Part shown: positions 1 to 6,972 of the stretch, piece by piece
How positions within the stretch are numbered: position 1 is the first letter of the stretch
Layout of the letters: every line of letters begins with the position of its first letter
Source: Ignavibacteria bacterium
GTDB lineage: Bacteria; Bacteroidota; Ignavibacteria; Tepidaquicellales; OLB5
Length of the DNA: 13,271 nucleotides
Reading direction: 5' to 3'
Assembly: GCA_027492415.1 (NCBI GenBank)
Contig: JAPUEV010000217.1
Coordinates: 1 to 13,271 of the forward strand
The notes under the pieces: generated by a model
What the model was told of the DNA's origin: nothing
Database searches by the model: none
Seen by the model: the letters and a program-made list of their open reading frames with translations, nothing else
Position numbers and translations under genes: made by a program

Positions 1-1325
1 AAAGTGACAGGCGGGGTATTTCTGTTTTGAATAACATACTGGCTCTGTGAATATTTTACTACAAGGAAATCTCTGTAATGACCGTTATTGGCTCCGGAAA
101 CATCAATAGAGCCGCCGACGAAAATATTTTCTGACCTGTCTAGAACGATCTTATTGCCTTCGCTGACCTTACCCGAAGGATTAACGAATTTCTTGAGCCA
201 TTTCTGTGTGCCCGCCGAATTATATTTTACCGTAGCAAGCTGGTAATTATCGGTTGTCGTTTCAAATACTCCCGTAACATATACATCGCCGCTTTCATCA
301 ATTGCTATATCTCTTGCATATTCATCAAAACTGCTGCCGCCATCAACTCTTTTAACCCATTGTTGTGTGCCGGCATTATCATACTTTATAGTGGCGTAAT
401 CAAACCCGGTTGAGTTTGACTTGCTGTATCCCGTGACATAGGAATTTCCATCAGCATCAACAGCCAGTGAAACCGCACGGTCTTCATCATTTGCCGGTCC
501 GTTATATGTTCTTGCCCATACACGCTGACCTAAGCCATTATAATTCATGATTAAATAATTTCTGCCGGTTGTCTCGCCGAAGGTGTAACCTGTTAAGTAT
601 ATATGCTGGTTATCGCCAACTACCATTTTAGTAATAATATCATGTCCATGCCCTGCGCCGTCATAAGTTTCTGCCCAGTGCTCTTCTCCGGATGTATTAT
701 ATTTTATAAGCAGGACATCCTTATATATTTCAGTGTTTTGTGATACCCCTGCGATGTATACAGCACCATTACGGCCAAAGTCTATAAAAAGCCCCTTATC
801 ATTTCCGTTATATGTACCGTTATAATCAGCTTCCCACTGGAGATCACCCGCGGAATTATATTTTACTGTAACACAATGTGTGCTGCCTGTTCCGTTAACA
901 GCGCTTCCGGTTACATACACATTACTGTTTGCATCCACCGCAATACCGTAGGCAATATCTTCACCCGTGCTTCCAAATCTTCTTTCCCATTGCTTAACCC
1001 CCGAAGAATTGTATTTAATTGTGAGGTAATCATTGGTAGAAGAGTAGCTCTCTCCCGTAACGTATACATTGCCTGATTTATCAAGTGCAATGGCGTGGGG
1101 GATATCAACATCGCTACCCTGATATTTTGCAACCCAAAGCCGTACACCCGAGGGACTGTATTTTATTGTTGCCCAGTCTGTATAGGTGCCGGTTTGCTCT
1201 ATGCTTCCTGTTACAAAAACATTACCCGCAGTATCGGTTACTATGGCTGCCAGGTTATCGTTTTCATTTCCCGCTCCGTTGTATTCTGCTTTCCATAACT
1301 GATTTATGTAAGATGGCGCAGGCAT
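1..1325 (-). CDS. SBBP-repeat beta-propeller protein, partial at the left edge
   Basis: The frame is open from the ATG at 1325 to the window edge (441 codons seen, no stop), so the C-terminus is missing. Eight repeats of about 50 residues each carry a core like D-x-x-G-N-V-Y-V-T-G followed by (T/L)(I/V)KY(N/D)xxGxxxW, the SBBP beta-propeller repeat; examples are AIALDKSGNVYVTGE and SLAVDADGNSYVTGY. The last visible residues, after FLVVKYSQ, match the point where the upstream neighbour enters its linker to a T9SS sorting domain, so one is probably encoded beyond the edge (inference). The start is uncertain. A signal-peptide-like leader lies in the same frame upstream but is cut off by TAA at 1332-1334; translation from 1325 would give a protein without a signal peptide. 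This could be a pseudogene, a base error or an unusual start. It lies 26 bp downstream of its paralogue and is probably co-transcribed. Molecular role unknown; these propellers are usually extracellular or surface proteins. Confidence 0.8.
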   Translation of the reverse strand, partial: MPAPSYINQLWKAEYNGAGNENDNLAAIVTDTAGNVFVTGSIEQTGTYTDWATIKYSPSGVRLWVAKYQGSDVDIPHAIALDKSGNVYVTGESYSSTNDYLTIKYNSSGVKQWERRFGSTGEDIAYGIAVDANSNVYVTGSAVNGTGSTHCVTVKYNSAGDLQWEADYNGTYNGNDKGLFIDFGRNGAVYIAGVSQNTEIYKDVLLIKYNTSGEEHWAETYDGAGHGHDIITKMVVGDNQHIYLTGYTFGETTGRNYLIMNYNGLGQRVWARTYNGPANDEDRAVSLAVDADGNSYVTGYSKSNSTGFDYATIKYDNAGTQQWVKRVDGGSSFDEYARDIAIDESGDVYVTGVFETTTDNYQLATVKYNSAGTQKWLKKFVNPSGKVSEGNKIVLDRSENIFVGGSIDVSGANNGHYRDFLVVKYSQSQYVIQNRNTPPVT

Positions 1326-1331
1326 TATCTG

Positions 1332-1385
1332 TTAGCTGCCTTCAAATGTAAAAGCAATTAAAAATATTAATATTATTGTTTTCAT
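1332..1385 (-). other. Signal-peptide leader ORF cut off by an in-frame TAA
   Basis: An ATG at 1385 starts MKTIILIFLIAFTFEGS and then meets TAA (1334-1332). The 17 residues have the Lys-plus-hydrophobic-core shape of a Sec signal peptide and resemble the start of the neighbouring paralogue (MKSLIIIITILFICS). Past the stop the same frame continues directly into the first propeller repeat of the left-edge gene. The simplest reading is that this is the true N-terminus and that a sense codon, for example CAA, has become TAA. Sequencing error cannot be excluded. Confidence 0.65.
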
Positions 1386-1411
1386 TTTATTATGATTTAA
1401 ATTTCGTTTAT

Positions 1412-3025
1412 TTATTTTACCAAAATCATTTTCTTCACTTCCGTAAAACTATTTGTTTCCATCCTGTAAAAATATGTACCGCTTGAAAGATGCGATGCAT
1501 CAAAATCAACATTATATGAGCCCGCACCCAGCTCTTCATTCACTAATAACGCAACTTCTTTGCCCGTAATATCGAACACAGCCAGCTTCACAAATCCATT
1601 CTTTGGTATTTGCAGCTTAATATTTGTAGTTGGGTTAAATGGATTAGGATAATTCTGACCAAGAGAAAAATCAGCAGGCACCTCTGTGCCAATTGGAGTT
1701 ATACCAATGGGCTGCGAATATTTTACTGTCATGAAATCCAGGCCTGAAAGTCCGGAAGAATTACCCGCTACATAAACATTTCCCGCATTATCGGTTTTTA
1801 CCTTTACAGCCCTGTCATCAGCCGATAAGATCCCTTCATATATCACCGACCATATTACCGAGCCTGCGGATGAATATTTCACGGTACCAAAATCAAAATC
1901 ACTTCCGCTGGTTTTTACACTGCCTGTAACATAAATATTCCCCGAGCCGTCAATATCAATTGATGCAGCTACGTCATCTTCACCCACAAGTCCGCCGGTG
2001 AAAGATCGTGTCCACCTTGCATCACCATTGCTGTTATACGATAATGTAATATAATCCAGCGAAGGTGTTCCTGTGCCTGAACAAGAGCCGGTTACATATA
2101 TATTCCCCGATGCATCTGCGGTAACACCAATTGCCTCATCAACACTTGTTGAGGTTCTGCTGTATTTTTTAACCCACTGCTGCACGCCGGCGTTGTTATA
2201 CTTAACTGTCAGGTAATCTTTTCCTGTGGATGCGCTTGTGCTGGTACCTGTAACTATAACGCTTCCTGTGCCGTCAACCACCAGCGCAGTACCCTTATCA
2301 AAATCACTGCCTTCATAGCGGGCTGACCATAACAGCGTACCTGAGGAACTGTATTTTACTGTTGCCGCATCATCACTAGCCGAACCGCGGCTTTTACCCG
2401 TGGCGTATATATTGCCGGCTGCATCTGTTATCATTGTACTCATAAAATCATTCCCCGTGCCTGAACCGTTGTAGAACCTCACCCAAACCTGTGAGCCTGC
2501 GGCTGAGTATTTCACTATTGCATAATCAATTCCTGTACCCGCATGAGAAGACCATCCGCCGGCATAAACATTCCCCGATGCGTCCACAACAACCGATACC
2601 GCTTCATCATCATCATTGTTTGTGCCGTTGTAACGCTGTACCCATAACTGGTTGCCTGATGCGTCATATTTTATTGTCGCAAAGTCTGTTCCCGTTCCGT
2701 TGCCGAAGCTTCTGCCGGTCACATATACATTCCCCGCAGCATCTACTGTAACAGAATTGGCGTAGTCAGCGTCATTTGCGGGTCCGTTATATGCCGCCTG
2801 CCAAAGCACTGTGCCTTCAGGGGAATATTTTACTGTCAGGTAATTACCTGAACCTGATCCGGTTACGTAAACATTGCCGGCAGCATCACTTGTCATGTCG
2901 TTGACATAATCGTTATTGTTGCCCGCGGTGCTTAACCTCTTTGCCCATTCCTGGCTGACCTGTGTGCTGACATCACGCGGTGAACAGATAAAAAGAATTG
3001 TGATTATTATTATTAAGCTTTTCAT
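1412..3025 (-). CDS. Exported SBBP-repeat beta-propeller protein with T9SS sorting domain
   Basis: A complete 537-residue protein. Residues 1-22 form a Sec signal peptide (MKSLIIIITILFICS...). Residues about 40-435 hold eight repeats with a period near 52 residues, each containing a DxxGNVYVTG-like core (around residues 50, 101, 151, 204, 253, 306, 363 and 414) and a following TVKYxxxGxxxW strand. This is the SBBP beta-propeller pattern. Residues about 452-537 are a typical T9SS C-terminal sorting domain: FSLGQNYPNPFNP, then AVFDITGKEVALLV, AGSYNVDFDASHLSSGTYFYR and a final KKMILVK. The protein is therefore expected to cross the outer membrane by T9SS and be released or anchored at the surface. 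No catalytic residues are recognisable, so the ligand or function is unknown. A Shine-Dalgarno-like AAAGGAG lies 10 nt before the ATG. The partial paralogue starts 26 bp downstream, indicating tandem duplication and a likely shared transcript. Confidence 0.93.
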   Translation of the reverse strand: MKSLIIIITILFICSPRDVSTQVSQEWAKRLSTAGNNNDYVNDMTSDAAGNVYVTGSGSGNYLTVKYSPEGTVLWQAAYNGPANDADYANSVTVDAAGNVYVTGRSFGNGTGTDFATIKYDASGNQLWVQRYNGTNNDDDEAVSVVVDASGNVYAGGWSSHAGTGIDYAIVKYSAAGSQVWVRFYNGSGTGNDFMSTMITDAAGNIYATGKSRGSASDDAATVKYSSSGTLLWSARYEGSDFDKGTALVVDGTGSVIVTGTSTSASTGKDYLTVKYNNAGVQQWVKKYSRTSTSVDEAIGVTADASGNIYVTGSCSGTGTPSLDYITLSYNSNGDARWTRSFTGGLVGEDDVAASIDIDGSGNIYVTGSVKTSGSDFDFGTVKYSSAGSVIWSVIYEGILSADDRAVKVKTDNAGNVYVAGNSSGLSGLDFMTVKYSQPIGITPIGTEVPADFSLGQNYPNPFNPTTNIKLQIPKNGFVKLAVFDITGKEVALLVNEELGAGSYNVDFDASHLSSGTYFYRMETNSFTEVKKMILVK

Positions 3026-3035
3026 ATATTTTTTT

Positions 3036-3042
3036 CTCCTTT
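3036..3042 (-). promoter_or_regulatory. Ribosome binding site of the propeller gene
   Basis: On the minus strand AAAGGAG is followed by 10 A/T-rich bases and then the ATG at 3025. It is the clearest Shine-Dalgarno match in the window and supports that start; other genes here have weak or no such match. Confidence 0.6.
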
Positions 3043-3075
3043 AAAGAATTTTTAATTTTTATTCCGGCGCTTTTT

Positions 3076-3106
3076 AGACCTGCTTGCCTTTAAGGCAGGC
3101 AGGTCT
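3076..3106. repeat. 31-bp GC-rich near-palindrome
   Basis: The arms AGACCTGCTTGCCTT and AAGGCAGGCAGGTCT pair over 15 positions with one T:G mismatch (a wobble in RNA) around a single central T. It lies between divergent genes, where a terminator is not expected, and would fall in the 5' leader of the propeller transcript if that promoter lies further upstream. The core GCCTTTAAGGC resembles the CTTTAG cores of other palindromes in this window. Confidence 0.7.
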
Positions 3107-3120
3107 TTATTCAGCGTATC

Positions 3121-3197
3121 TCCGGTGGGATAGGGAGATGTAATAATTTTATTTGTTTTGATATTTTGTTCAGTCTGAACAAGCGGTCCCCACCGGA
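3121..3197. repeat. Nested inverted repeats in the divergent promoter region
   Basis: The outer arms TCCGGTGGG (3121-3129) and CCCACCGGA (3189-3197) are perfect 9-bp complements about 59 bp apart. Inside is a tighter palindrome at 3166-3182. The whole could fold as a cruciform or as an RNA stem with an internal hairpin, or be two separate protein-binding sites. Function unknown. Confidence 0.55.
3166..3182. promoter_or_regulatory. Operator-like 17-bp palindrome
   Basis: TTGTTCAG-T-CTGAACAA has perfect 8-bp arms around one base. Its size and symmetry fit the binding site of a dimeric helix-turn-helix repressor, and it sits between divergent genes. No regulator gene is present in the window, so the assignment rests on symmetry and location only. 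Confidence 0.4.
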
Positions 3198-3362
3198 AAA
3201 CTTTTAACGATACAAAGTTACCCACTCAGTACCCCCCGTATCAAAGATATTTTTAATGGTTTTTAACAACCCATTATTGTTATTTTTGGTAAAAAATGTG
3301 GATTTTAAACGTTTTTATTGGTATTTTGCTTTAATTTTTAACAACATTATTTGTCATATTAT

Positions 3363-4844
3363 ATGCTGAAATCCAGGGCTTCGGATATCATTAAAAGCTT
3401 TTCTGAAGAAGAGCGGAAATATTTCGGGCAGTTTATCAGGTCGCCCTATTTTAACAGTAATAAAAATCTCATAAAGCTGTACTCTGTTATCAATGAGGAT
3501 TTCCACAGAATTGACTCAGAAAAAATGACAGAGGAATCACTGTTCGCTGAAATTTTCCCCGGGAAAAAGTACAATTACAATATCATGAAGAACCTTTTAA
3601 GTGCACTTGCTGTGCTTTGCGAGGAATTTATTGTAACTGATTTTTATAAAAGGAACAGGAAGAATGAGTTCAGGAATTTCCTTGTGCTTATGAACGAGTT
3701 TGATACAAGGCACCTTGATAAATATTTCAATAAAGGAATCAAAAAATATAAAGAAGCCTCACCGGCAATGCTGATTGAAAGCGATACATATATTAACAGC
3801 GCGCTTCTTGAAGAATCAATTTATTTTTTTAACTCCTCCCGCTCTGATGATAAAGCCCTGGAAGAAGCAGTTTATAATGAGCTGGTATATTATATATGTG
3901 ATTTCTACAGGAAGCTTTCACGGAGTATGTGGAAGGTGGATATTAACAAGGGGAATATTAACAGCATTTACGAAAAGGATTTTATTAAGATACTTACGGG
4001 AAATATTGATTTTGAGAGCCTGATGGTGCAGCTAAAAGGGATCGATGAAAAAGCGTATAACTTTATTTACCTGAATAACCTTTTAATAAAGCTTGTAAAA
4101 AAAGAAGAAGATACAGCGCCTTTTTATGAACTGAAGGAGCTTGTTTACAAAACTATAGATGGCTACGAAAATTATGAGCGGTTCTCGATCTTCACTAAAA
4201 TGCTTTCATACTGCGCATCTGCGTACAGGATCGGTAAAACTGAATTCCTTGATGAATCGCTGGATGTAAGGCTGTTTATGATGGAAAAAGTTAAATTCAA
4301 TTATGCAGGGCAGGGACCCTTTAACTTCCATTATTTCATAGAAACCGTGCTAATGCTGCTGCTTAACAGACCCGTTGAGGAAGCACAGCAATACCTGGAA
4401 AAATATTTCAATTCTGTTGCGCCGGATAAAAGGGAAATTACCTACAACCTTTCGATGGCGCATATTATGGAAGTAAAAGGAGAGTATAACAAAGCCATAG
4501 AGTTCCTTTCTAAAACCGCGCATACCGATACCGAGGTTAAAGGGTGGATCAAGCGGTTGTACATACGGACCTATTACAGCCTTAATGAATTTGAGCCCGG
4601 TATTGATGCTGTAAAAGCATTCATCAGTTTTGTGAAAGATAAGAATGACCTGAACGCGCACGCACGGGTAAATTACAGCTCATTTGCCGCAATCACAGAA
4701 AAAATGTTCAGGATAAAGGCTGAACCGGAAAAATATGATACAGAAGATGTGAATAAATTAATAAGGACAGTTGAAGAAAATAATTTTATAAGCAAAAAAT
4801 GGCAGCTTGAAAAATTAAATGAGCTGAAAGGTATTGTAAAGTAA
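3363..4844 (+). CDS. Uncharacterised ~490-residue helical protein (paralogue of the 7739-9208 gene)
   Basis: A 493-residue soluble protein with no signal peptide or long hydrophobic segment, rich in Lys, Glu and aromatic residues, and predicted by eye to be almost all alpha-helical, perhaps TPR-like. It aligns along its length with the product of 7739-9208. The N-terminus is SFSEEERKYFGQFIRSPYFN against TFSNEQIREFEKFLQSPFHS, the C-terminus ends KKWQLEKLNELK against NAKWLLEKAGELK, and the region near residues 335-400 also aligns (VEEAQQYLEKY against IEFAEEFVRTY). I recall similar proteins as common hypotheticals in Bacteroidota and Ignavibacteria, with no function I can name. The ATG at 3363 is preferred over an in-frame TTG at 3351 because the distance from Met to the conserved Phe (13 residues) is then identical in both paralogues. 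No clear Shine-Dalgarno precedes it. It converges on ettA across a hairpin-rich spacer. Confidence 0.88.
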   Translation: MLKSRASDIIKSFSEEERKYFGQFIRSPYFNSNKNLIKLYSVINEDFHRIDSEKMTEESLFAEIFPGKKYNYNIMKNLLSALAVLCEEFIVTDFYKRNRKNEFRNFLVLMNEFDTRHLDKYFNKGIKKYKEASPAMLIESDTYINSALLEESIYFFNSSRSDDKALEEAVYNELVYYICDFYRKLSRSMWKVDINKGNINSIYEKDFIKILTGNIDFESLMVQLKGIDEKAYNFIYLNNLLIKLVKKEEDTAPFYELKELVYKTIDGYENYERFSIFTKMLSYCASAYRIGKTEFLDESLDVRLFMMEKVKFNYAGQGPFNFHYFIETVLMLLLNRPVEEAQQYLEKYFNSVAPDKREITYNLSMAHIMEVKGEYNKAIEFLSKTAHTDTEVKGWIKRLYIRTYYSLNEFEPGIDAVKAFISFVKDKNDLNAHARVNYSSFAAITEKMFRIKAEPEKYDTEDVNKLIRTVEENNFISKKWQLEKLNELKGIVK

Positions 4845-4855
4845 ATTTTATTTCT

Positions 4856-4881
4856 GAGTCCCAATCTCTTGCTTGGGACTC
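4856..4881. terminator. Hairpin 11 nt after the plus-strand gene, possible terminator
   Basis: The arms GAGTCCCAA and TTGGGACTC form a perfect 9-bp stem with an 8-nt loop starting 12 nt after the stop codon. The downstream bases are AT-rich, but there is no clean T-run, so a role in termination rests mainly on position. Confidence 0.45.
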
Positions 4882-4930
4882 CATTGGTGATTAAAATTCT
4901 TTCATTATTTTAAATGAGATGTTTGAGTTG

Positions 4931-4950
4931 CCACGACCTTTAGGTCGTGG
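4931..4950. repeat. 20-bp palindrome with CTTTAG core
   Basis: CCACGACCTTTAGGTCGTGG has 9-bp complementary arms around TT. It is one of four hairpins in the 252-bp convergent spacer between the plus-strand gene and ettA. Confidence 0.7.
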
Positions 4951-4969
4951 ACCTGTTTCTAATGAGAAA

Positions 4970-4985
4970 GGGGGCTTTAGCCCCC
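4970..4985. repeat. 16-bp palindrome with CTTTAG core
   Basis: GGGGGCTTTAGCCCCC has 7-bp arms around TT. Two bases later begins TATTAATAAACT (4988-4999), a 12-mer also found beside the palindrome at 11205-11222, which hints at a shared repeat unit. Confidence 0.65.
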
Positions 4986-5034
4986 ATTATTAATAAACTT
5001 TCTCTCTTTATTCGCCTTGTGACCTTTCCGCACC

Positions 5035-5067
5035 TTACAGAGTCTCTGCTTTAGCAGGACTCTGTAA
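5035..5067. repeat. 33-bp hairpin with CTTTAG core, downstream of ettA
   Basis: The outer arms TTACAGAGTC and GACTCTGTAA (10 bp) and inner arms CTGCT and AGCAG (5 bp) stack with one bulged T around a TT loop. It lies about 30 nt beyond the ettA stop and could end that transcript, but no T-run follows the stem in the ettA direction. Confidence 0.6.
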
Positions 5068-5096
5068 AAACCACTTCACCAATTCACTATTTATCT

Positions 5097-6770
5097 TTAC
5101 TGCACAAGCTTCTTATATCTTACCCTTTTTGGCTCAACATCACCCATGCGCTTTTTCTTGTTCTCTTCATAATCAGTGTAGCCGCCTTCAAAATAATAGA
5201 CCTCTGAGTCACCTTCGAACGCCAGTATATGTGTTGCGACCCTATCCAAAAACCACCTGTCATGCGATATTATCACAGCGCAGCCCGCAAAATCTTCCAA
5301 TGCTTCCTCAAGCGCCCTTAATGTATTTACATCAATATCGTTTGTCGGCTCATCAAGCAGCAGAACATTTGCCTGTGATTTAAGCGTTAATGCCAGGTGA
5401 AGCCTGTTGCGCTCACCGCCTGAGAGCACACCAACTTTTTTGCTCTGGTCTGTGCCGCTGAAGTTGAAGCGCGATACATACGCCCGGCTGTTGAACTGCT
5501 TGCCGCCAAGCTCAATAAATTCCGCCCCTTCGGATATTGCTTCCCAAACGGTTTTATCCGGATCAATATCAGCATGCGCCTGGTCAACATATCCAACCTG
5601 CACTGTTTCGCCTATTTCAAAATTACCGCCATCAGGCTTTTCCGTGCCGAGTATCATTCTGAAGAGTGTTGTCTTACCCGCGCCGTTGGGTCCGATAATG
5701 CCAACAATACCTGCAGGCGGAAGCTGGAAGTTCATATCGTCAAATAACAGCTTATCGCCGAATGCTTTCTTTATCTTTACCGCATCAATTACTTTGTTGC
5801 CTAAGCGCGGACCGTTAGGTATGAAGATCTCAAGCTTCTCTTCTTTCTGCTTGGTATCCTCATTCATCATAGTATCATAGTTCTGCAGCCTTGCCTTTGA
5901 TTTTGCATGCCTTGCGCGCGGTGACATCCTCACCCATTCAAGCTCACGCTCAAGTGTCTTCCTGCGCTTTGATTCCTGTTTCTCTTCCTGCTCTAATCTT
6001 TTTGTTTTCTGCTCAAGCCAGCTTGAGTAATTTCCTTCCCAGGGAATCCCCTCGCCTCTATCGAGCTCAAGTATCCAGCCCGCAACGTTATCAAGGAAGT
6101 ACCTGTCATGTGTGATAGCTATTACTGTTCCTTTGTACTGCTTTAAATGCTGCTCAAGCCAGTCAATTGATTCAGCATCAAGATGGTTTGTAGGCTCATC
6201 GAGTAAAAGTATATCAGGCTCTTTTAATAACAGGCGGCATAATGCAACACGTCGTTTTTCACCGCCGCTTAAATTTTTAATTAACGCGTCACCATCGGGA
6301 GTTCTCAGCGCATCCATTGCACGCTCAAGCTTTGCGTCAAGCTCCCAGCCGTTGTGGTGGTCAATAAGCTCGGTCAGCTCACCCTGTCTTTCAATTAGCT
6401 TTGTCATCTCATCATCATCCATCGGCTCTGAAAACTTATTGTTCACCTCTTCATACTCTTTCAGTATATCAACAACTTCCTGCGCGCCTTCCTGGATAAT
6501 TTCTTTCACGGTTTTGGTTTCATCAATATGCGGCTCCTGCTCAAGCAGCCCGATACTGTACTCCTTGGTGAAATGTACTTCCCCGTTAAAGTTATCTTCT
6601 ATCCCTGCAATTATCTTAAGCAGGGTTGATTTACCTGAGCCGTTTAAGCCAATGATACCTATCTTTGCGCCGTAAAAGAACGAAAGGTAAATATCCTTTA
6701 ATACCTGTTTCTGGGGCGGGTATGTTTTGCTAACCCCCACCATTGAAAATATAATTTTATTATCAGCCAT
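5097..6770 (-). CDS. ettA: Energy-dependent translational throttle protein EttA (ABC-F ATPase)
   Basis: A complete 557-residue ABC-F protein; E. coli EttA is about 555 residues. Domain 1 has Walker A GLNGSGKST (41-49), signature LSGGE (167-171) and Walker B LLLLDEPTNHLD (187-198). The insert around 95-140 is the family's 'arm'. The 240-325 linker begins GIPWEGNYSSWLEQK, an EttA hallmark. Domain 2 has Walker A GPNGAGKTT (360-368), LSGGE (449-453) and LLLDEPTNDID (470-480), and the tail EPKRVRYKKL also matches EttA. The family binds the ribosomal E site and, in E. coli, gates entry into elongation according to ATP/ADP levels. It has no membrane domain and acts in the cytoplasm. Both ATPase sites appear intact. 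It is a single gene, convergent with its left neighbour, and its upstream region carries an inverted repeat (6786-6834). Orthology is very likely; the physiological role in this lineage is inferred. Confidence 0.97.
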   Translation of the reverse strand: MADNKIIFSMVGVSKTYPPQKQVLKDIYLSFFYGAKIGIIGLNGSGKSTLLKIIAGIEDNFNGEVHFTKEYSIGLLEQEPHIDETKTVKEIIQEGAQEVVDILKEYEEVNNKFSEPMDDDEMTKLIERQGELTELIDHHNGWELDAKLERAMDALRTPDGDALIKNLSGGEKRRVALCRLLLKEPDILLLDEPTNHLDAESIDWLEQHLKQYKGTVIAITHDRYFLDNVAGWILELDRGEGIPWEGNYSSWLEQKTKRLEQEEKQESKRRKTLERELEWVRMSPRARHAKSKARLQNYDTMMNEDTKQKEEKLEIFIPNGPRLGNKVIDAVKIKKAFGDKLLFDDMNFQLPPAGIVGIIGPNGAGKTTLFRMILGTEKPDGGNFEIGETVQVGYVDQAHADIDPDKTVWEAISEGAEFIELGGKQFNSRAYVSRFNFSGTDQSKKVGVLSGGERNRLHLALTLKSQANVLLLDEPTNDIDVNTLRALEEALEDFAGCAVIISHDRWFLDRVATHILAFEGDSEVYYFEGGYTDYEENKKKRMGDVEPKRVRYKKLVQ

Positions 6771-6785
6771 TTTAGAGATTTTTAC

Positions 6786-6834
6786 TCAACGGATGACTAT
6801 AAGCTTACTGTAATTACAGTCATTCGATGAGTGT
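6786..6834. repeat. Imperfect inverted repeat upstream of ettA
   Basis: The arms ACTCAACGGATGAC (6786-6799) and GTCATTCGATGAGT (6821-6834) are complementary at 12 of 14 positions. Inside lies a perfect palindrome, CTGTAATTACAG (6810-6821). The element ends 16 bp before the ettA ATG, in the likely leader or promoter of ettA. It could be an operator pair or an RNA stem-loop in the leader; which is not decidable here. Confidence 0.5.
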
Positions 6835-6922
6835 TATTTAGAATTAATTATGGTAAGAGGCAAAGATAGCAATTTACCTGTAAGCATTAAATCCAAAAGA
6901 GATGACACCATCTCATTTGTAG

Positions 6923-6942
6923 CCGTCAGGCTTGCCTGACGG
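6923..6942. repeat. 20-bp GC-rich palindrome
   Basis: CCGTCAGGCTTGCCTGACGG has perfect 9-bp arms around TT. It lies about 30 nt past the stop of the DUF1361 gene, so it may end that transcript, although no T-run follows. It resembles the other intergenic palindromes in composition and size. Confidence 0.7.
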
Positions 6943-6972
6943 ACATTTTACAGCGGCAGGCGCTCTATGTCC

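Larger units (their letters stand above)
3026..3362. other. Divergent intergenic region of about 340 bp with palindromes
   Basis: This spacer lies between the minus-strand propeller operon and the plus-strand gene starting at 3363, so it should hold both promoters. It contains, from left to right, the RBS of the propeller gene, a 31-bp near-palindrome (3076-3106), a nested pair of inverted repeats (3121-3197) and an AT-rich stretch (about 3240-3362). I could not find a clean Bacteroidota-type promoter (TTTG plus TAnnTTTG); TATTTTG at 3322-3328 is a one-base-short approximation facing the plus-strand gene. No gene or RNA is recognisable here. Confidence 0.6.

Noticed and set aside
1..3025. Regularly spaced DNA similarity about every 150 bp resembling a repeat array
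   Set aside because: It is the coding repeat (GNVYVTG about every 50 residues) of the propellers; units are not identical and there are no spacers, so it is not a CRISPR array.
3351..3362. TTG start giving four extra residues on the 3363-4844 gene
   Set aside because: The ATG at 3363 aligns exactly with the start of the paralogue at 9208, and no ribosome binding site supports the TTG.
3026..3362. Riboswitch or small RNA in the divergent spacer
   Set aside because: Stems are present but no known riboswitch core or conserved RNA motif is recognisable.
4856..5067. Strong rho-independent terminators for both convergent genes
   Set aside because: The stems are real but none is followed by a clear T-run in either reading direction, so only the first is listed as a possible terminator and the others as repeats.
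5407..6675. Long plus-strand open frames opposite ettA (157 and 187 codons)
   Set aside because: They lie antisense to a highly conserved gene, have Ser/Pro-rich low-information translations and match no family; they are shadows of ettA codon use.
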